From: Tridacna crocea
Lineage: Eukaryota; Mollusca; Bivalvia; Cardiida; Cardiidae
Reading direction: 5' to 3'
DNA: 64,000 nt
NCBI GenBank assembly: GCA_943736015.1
Contig: OX031071.1
Location: 13,674,119-13,738,118, forward strand
Shown here: positions 33,501-39,500 of the stretch, one piece after another
Numbering within the stretch: the stretch's first letter is position 1
How the letters are laid out: each line of letters begins with the position of its first letter
Translations under genes and position numbers: made by a program
The notes under the pieces: generated by a model
Told to the model about the DNA's origin: nothing
Databases searched by the model: none
Seen by the model: only the letters and a program-made list of their open reading frames with translations

Positions 33501-36500
33501 TTTCAATAGTTTTTTGAAAAGTAATATTGAGTAATTTTAAAGGTGGGTATCTAGAACTTTCATATCCCATCAAATTAAAAAATATATATATATCACTGAA
33601 ATTTACATGAAAAAAAACAATACAAATCATCAATAATTAAAAATTACAAAATTACAGAAAAAACTTTTTTGATAGTATTCCCTTAAAAGGTAGCCTCTTA
33701 AGCTATTTTTAGATTTCACGCCAAAAATAAAAAAATGCATTATGGGAATGTTAAGTGACTAGCACATGACTAATGACTCTGAAATTCCTTAACATAACAA
33801 AAATGTAATTATTTTCCATAATGTCTTCTTAGGATGTTATGTTTGAAGCTTCGTCTGTATATTTCGGGTGTGTACATGATCGAGTTGCTCATGTAAAAAT
33901 AGAACGTGTTTCCCGTCGGTATCGACCTGGGCTGTAGTAAATCTCTAATTTCTCATGTTGTCGGGTGGTTTTCGACTACTGCGGTTTTATGAATGAAAAT
34001 TAAAAGGGTGTTGGAGTATAAGGATGATATTTTTGTATTCTTGCCAAATTTTCGTCCCAAAATGTGAAGGGCCACCTTTAACAAAATCGTAAAATATGCC
34101 CTTTTTATTGTGTCCCAAATAAGTTTAGCCCGAAACAAGTTTGCGCATGAAGTTGTTTATGTGAAAAGGCATTAACTGTTGCTGGTTTTTGCTCGCTCTA
34201 TTCCACAAAAAAATAAGAACATTTACATGTACATGGAAATGGAGTTGTTCAGATACTGTTTTTGTCACTGAAATATCACTTGATATGGTGCCATACAACT
34301 AGAAAAAGTTAAGTTCAAGATGATCGAAGACTACAAGCAAGAAAGACAACTAACTTTTGAATCACAAACAGTTCCATGTGATGATGGCGCTGTTGAAATG
34401 CTCATAGAAGTCAGGGTTTTCCATGACCCCATCGTTTCGTTGAATTTTGAGGGTTTTAACCCCCAAATTTTTCTAAATGACCCCTAAAAATTGATTATTC
34501 TACCTTCTTTAATTCATATGAAGGGGGTCATTGTGACCCCTTCAACAAAAAGTTGAAGGAAATTATTTTATTTAACCCTTTCCCAAACGGCATATTTGGA
34601 CCAGACCAAATTGAAAGCATTTTTCAGATGATAAATTAACAGTTGCTAAAAAGATGATTTTTCTATATGATAGAGTAGAAAACATTGTGGGAAAAGGAGA
34701 AAATGCTGGTTACCAGCATTTTCTCCTTTTTCCACAATGTTTTCAAAAGGCTTCTATTCTTGACCCGTAAAAACAAGGGATTGTTTGGGAAAGGGTTAAG
34801 GAATTTATAACTTTTAAATTCTCAATACCAATGTTTCAACACCAAAACAGACCAGAATATCTACACATCCAGTGAAAATCACATTGACCTGTGTTAAAGG
34901 TTAATTTCTACGACATTAAAAGGTATCAGTGATATTCAAACATAATCAGAATTTTGATATTCACACAAACCCTAAATATGATGTCAGTGTAACAAGACAG
35001 ACAACATATATGTGATCAAACAGATCTTAATCTGTGGTGATGCGACTTAGAAAAACCTGATGCTATAAATGGATCAACATGAACTGATGAAAATAAGACG
35101 TCATCTGATCACAAATACTGTTATTAAACTGTCTTTTCGGGATCAACAATGAATTTAAAGGGCTGTTGTCACAACTAGCTTCTCATCGTAAATTAACGTC
35201 AACACCTTCTCAAAACATATAGTGGTATGAATCCCCTGTAGTAATTGTCATAGCTTGTTAAACTTATACCACACCATAGACAGGCTGGCAGGATTACATC
35301 CTTTTCTTGGAAAGGTGTGAAAATAATCATTTGAGAGGTGCGAAAAAATTGTATTCGAATAATCAATCAATTTAAAGCAGGAAAATGATTACAGGGACCA
35401 ACATCCATGTTCGAAATATGGACTAATCGAGACTCGAAATTACGACGCTACTTTTGGAGCAACAAAGTAGAGTGTTTGCCGGTACTCTCAGAATTCCTCG
35501 AAAAATGCCAGCTTTTCGAATGTCCGAGATTCAAAATATCAAGGTTTTACTGTATTGTGAGGCATCAGTTTCATTGGAATTTTATCTTTTCATATTATCT
35601 AAATAAAATTTCCAGGAAAATGATTATCGCAATAGTTTTCCACCCTCTCCACCCTTGGTAGGCATGCCCCCCCTCCCCCCCCCAAAAAAAGTGTCCCAAT
35701 TTTCATAGTGGAGAAAGGGGCACTTGCTAAAATTGGCCAGTGGATAAAAAAAGAAAGAAAAAGAAGGAAAAAGAGTTTGAATTCTGTGGCATTTTCTCCT
35801 TTCCCCAGGATGTTTCCAAAAACTTCATTTTCCACAGTCACTAAAACTAAAGAATGTATAGTGAAGGGTTTTAATACAATTTCATATTTTGATGAAATCA
35901 AAACAAATTTTGAATCACCAACACTGAACCCCCAAAATTTAAATGTAGTTCAAATGATCAAAGTAAGAGGCAAAACTAAAAGACTCATAATTTGCTATAG
36001 GGTATTTTGCCATACCGCTATTTAAATGCTGAATACTATTATTATTTAAGCATATATTTTTCATGTTTTCTTTTCTTTCTACTGTTTATATACTAAAGAG
36101 ATAATAAAAACAGTTTCATTGACTTGTGTTATTTTGTTTAATTTCACCATACACTTTATGTGCAGAAAATGGCATTTCTGTGCTTCGGTAAAATGGACAA
36201 ATCAATTAGCATGATTTCAAAGATGGATTGCTGTCTTACCGAATGTTTATTATAGCTTGCCAGTATCCATAACAATAATTAGGGTCTACACTTCTTGTTT
36301 CGGTGAAAAAAATGGATCTGGAGTGTTTTCATATTCATTCAAAAATGTTTCTGTTTGGCTACCCTTTTTAACGTAACGTCTGTCCATTGATACAACCAGT
36401 CGTCAACCTTAACAGTTCTAGTTATTTTGTGATTATAGCATGCTTTTTTATCTGTAATTAAACAACATCTTGATATCTTCGATTGTGTTGAGCCAAGGCC

Positions 36501-39500
36501 GATTTCATGCCGTAAAATCTGAAAAAAATTGTGTTTCAATTCGCACACCTGGATATCTGTCCACACGTCGATGTTACGTGAGTTGTTGAACTATTGACCT
36601 CATTGCGTCATGCCGGCTAGCATCATTATCCAATCGTTGGCAAGAATGTTGCCGTATATCCCGGCAATCTCAAAACATAAGTAAAACACAGAGGAGGTCA
36701 TGCGGGAAGCAGTATCTACCCACGAGAGATGTCTGTCCAGAAGTTACGTTAAGAAGTAAGTTACGTGAACTGACAGTAATTTCCATTTATCTGGGCGCTC
36801 GATTTGTTAAATTATGACATTAATGCTGTAAATCAACCGAAATACACCTACATTTCATTTAACCAAACACCCAATGTCGTCTGTCAGAGCTTTGACCTAT
36901 TTTCAGTGCTGCCTGTAAAATTCGGACAGACTCTCGGCAGGATGCTCACGTAACTTGACAGACGGGCAATTTTTGCATAGTAAGCTCATGTTAGGCCTAC
37001 AAGGTTAATAGAATCAATTTGACTGTCTTTGTAGATAAGCGCTGTTACAGCAGATCGTAATGTTCTTTTCACTGGACTCTTTTGACAGAAAAAGTTTTAC
37101 GATCACTCGTATTTTAAAATTTTCTTATAGAACGTAACATGACCGATTCGTTGTCTGTCCATGTTACGTGAATGTTACCGCTCAGTCTGTCATAGTTACG
37201 TGATTATCATACTTAGTAATTAATACGATTATAAAGAAAAAGCAGTAAAAAAAAAAAAATCAAATGATTTTATGTCACATTTATTATCAATTTGCTACTG
37301 TTCGAAATAAATGATTTTGAATTTTATTGGTCAGAATCTTAATAGTATACCAGTTCCCGGATAGTACTAGAATCAGGACAGATATCACTTGCCTTCATTC
37401 ATAGAAATTTCCATAAGATATTCATAGATTACTGTTATTTTATGAAAAAGATTGGTGAATGCAATGTTTTTAGATACATTTTTAGGCATTTCATGATTAA
37501 GATGATTATTAATCTCACCTAGATTTATTTAACCCATTACCACACAATCCCTACTTTTAACGACCCTGAGAAAGAAGCCCTTAGAAAATATTGTGGGAAA
37601 AAGGAGAAAATGCTGGTAACCAGCATTTTCTCCTTTTCCTAAAAAATGTTTTCTAAAACCCTTCAAATTTCAAATTTTCAGTAACTTTTATTTTGTAGTC
37701 TGCAAATGCTTTTGAGTTGGACAAACCTAAAATATCGTCGTTTGGTAATGAGTTAAACATTATTTTAATTAAACTGTAAGAGCCTTATGTTGAAAACAAC
37801 TGACATGATTTGGAAGAGTGATTGTTCATAAAACCATATGTTGTGAGAACCCATTAGAAATATTTCAGTACATTTCAAATGAGTACTTTTGCCATAGAGT
37901 TCGGAATAGAAATATGTGTAATAAATTAGCATGCCATCATTCCCTGGTACATGTATCTGGAGCTCTGGATTACTTTCTATGCTGAAGGGTACCATCTGGG
38001 AACAGAAAAAAAATCTGATTAGCCCAGAATTTTGAATGACCTGCCTTGTATGAAATTTTCACCTGTGGCAGATTAAATGTTTAAACTCTTTAACATATAA
38101 CAAATTTTAGACCAGTCTAAATTCAAAAGCATTTGCATTTTACAAAATAAATGTTAACGAAAAATTACAACTTCTTTTGTGAAGGGTAGAAAACATTGTT
38201 CTTTTTCCACAATGTTTCCAATAGGCAGCCTTCTCAGAGGCGTTCTAAGTTGGATTGTGTGGTAAAGATTTAATGGCCATTCTACCTCGCTGTAAAGTCT
38301 TTTGTTATAGATCTATTTACTTGGTATAATTATTTGATGTTTCTAGACAAATCCTTAACCAAACAAATTAGGGTTTCAGCAACACAGAGAAAGTTAACTT
38401 TTGAAAGCATTGTGGGAAAAGAAGAAAATGCAAAAAATAGTGCTAGAAACACAGGAGATAGTACCTGGTGAGCTTTGATAAACCCAGATGCCATTGATAT
38501 TGAAGACCAGTCGCTGTATGGTGATCTAAGCTATGATGCAGGTAAACTATAATAAGTGTACATTTTAATTTAGGCATAAATAGATAATTTATCCTTTTAG
38601 AAGATGACACACTGGTTACTTGCATTCCCCCCCTGCAATGCTTTCTATCATTTTGTAAGAAGGCTAGCATTTACATGTACCTTGATAATTTTGCACTCTA
38701 TAACATCTTTGAAAACAGAAAATTCTTAGAGAAGGTTAATGGTTTCATATTACTCATACAAAATGTTCATCTTTCAGATGTATGCTTTGGTGATATGCAC
38801 CTAGGAGATGGGGATGTCATCTTAACGACCCTTCTAGAAGGCTTGTATTCAGAGTAAGTACATCAGCTTTAATGACTTCTGGAAAATCACTCGACATATT
38901 GCAATAATATCAGTAGTATCTGAGCTTCTGTTTCACCATATTGTCTAGCCAAACATTTTTTTCTACAAAGCTTCAGATAGCTTTTGAAAAATTTATGAAA
39001 AAAAATATATACTGTGGCAACTTCAAAATGAATAAGTTATCCAGTCTAAATATTTGTTTTCAGGCTGTTAGGGGCTAAATAGGTAAGGATCGGCCTAATG
39101 AAACACTTTTTATTCAGTCAAATAGTATGACATTTTTTGTTAAATCGTGGGTAAAGAATATGTATTATTTTGTGTTTCTCAATTGTCTTTTACATTGGAA
39201 AAAAAACCAGTATTCAAATTTAACCCTAACCCAAACGACAAAATTTAAGACAGGTCCACATTGAAAGCAATTGCAGACAACAAAATAAAGGGACTCAAGA
39301 ATTAACAACCCTAAGATAGAAGCCTTTTGAAATAATTGTGGGAAAAGGAGAAAATGCTGGTAACCAGCAATTTCTCCTTATCCCACAATTTTTTCTATCC
39401 TGCTGGGAAAAGGAGAAAATGCTGGAAACAAATTACAAGGGTAGAAAACATTTTGGGATAAGGAAAAAATGCTGGTTACCATCATTTTCTCCTTTTCCCA

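Larger units (their letters stand above)
33188..35552. mobile_element. pogo/Tigger-like TIR element, 2.4 kb
   Basis: CAGTAAAACCTTGATAATTC at the left and ATATCAAGGTTTTACTG at the right, each flanked by TA. The sequence resembles the classic pogo/Tigger terminus. No transposase frame; the interior is filled by other elements, so it is a non-autonomous or gutted copy. Confidence 0.85.

Noticed and set aside
35407..35661. 84-codon plus-strand frame
   Set aside because: It overlaps the right end of the pogo-like element and its TIR; no protein-like pattern.
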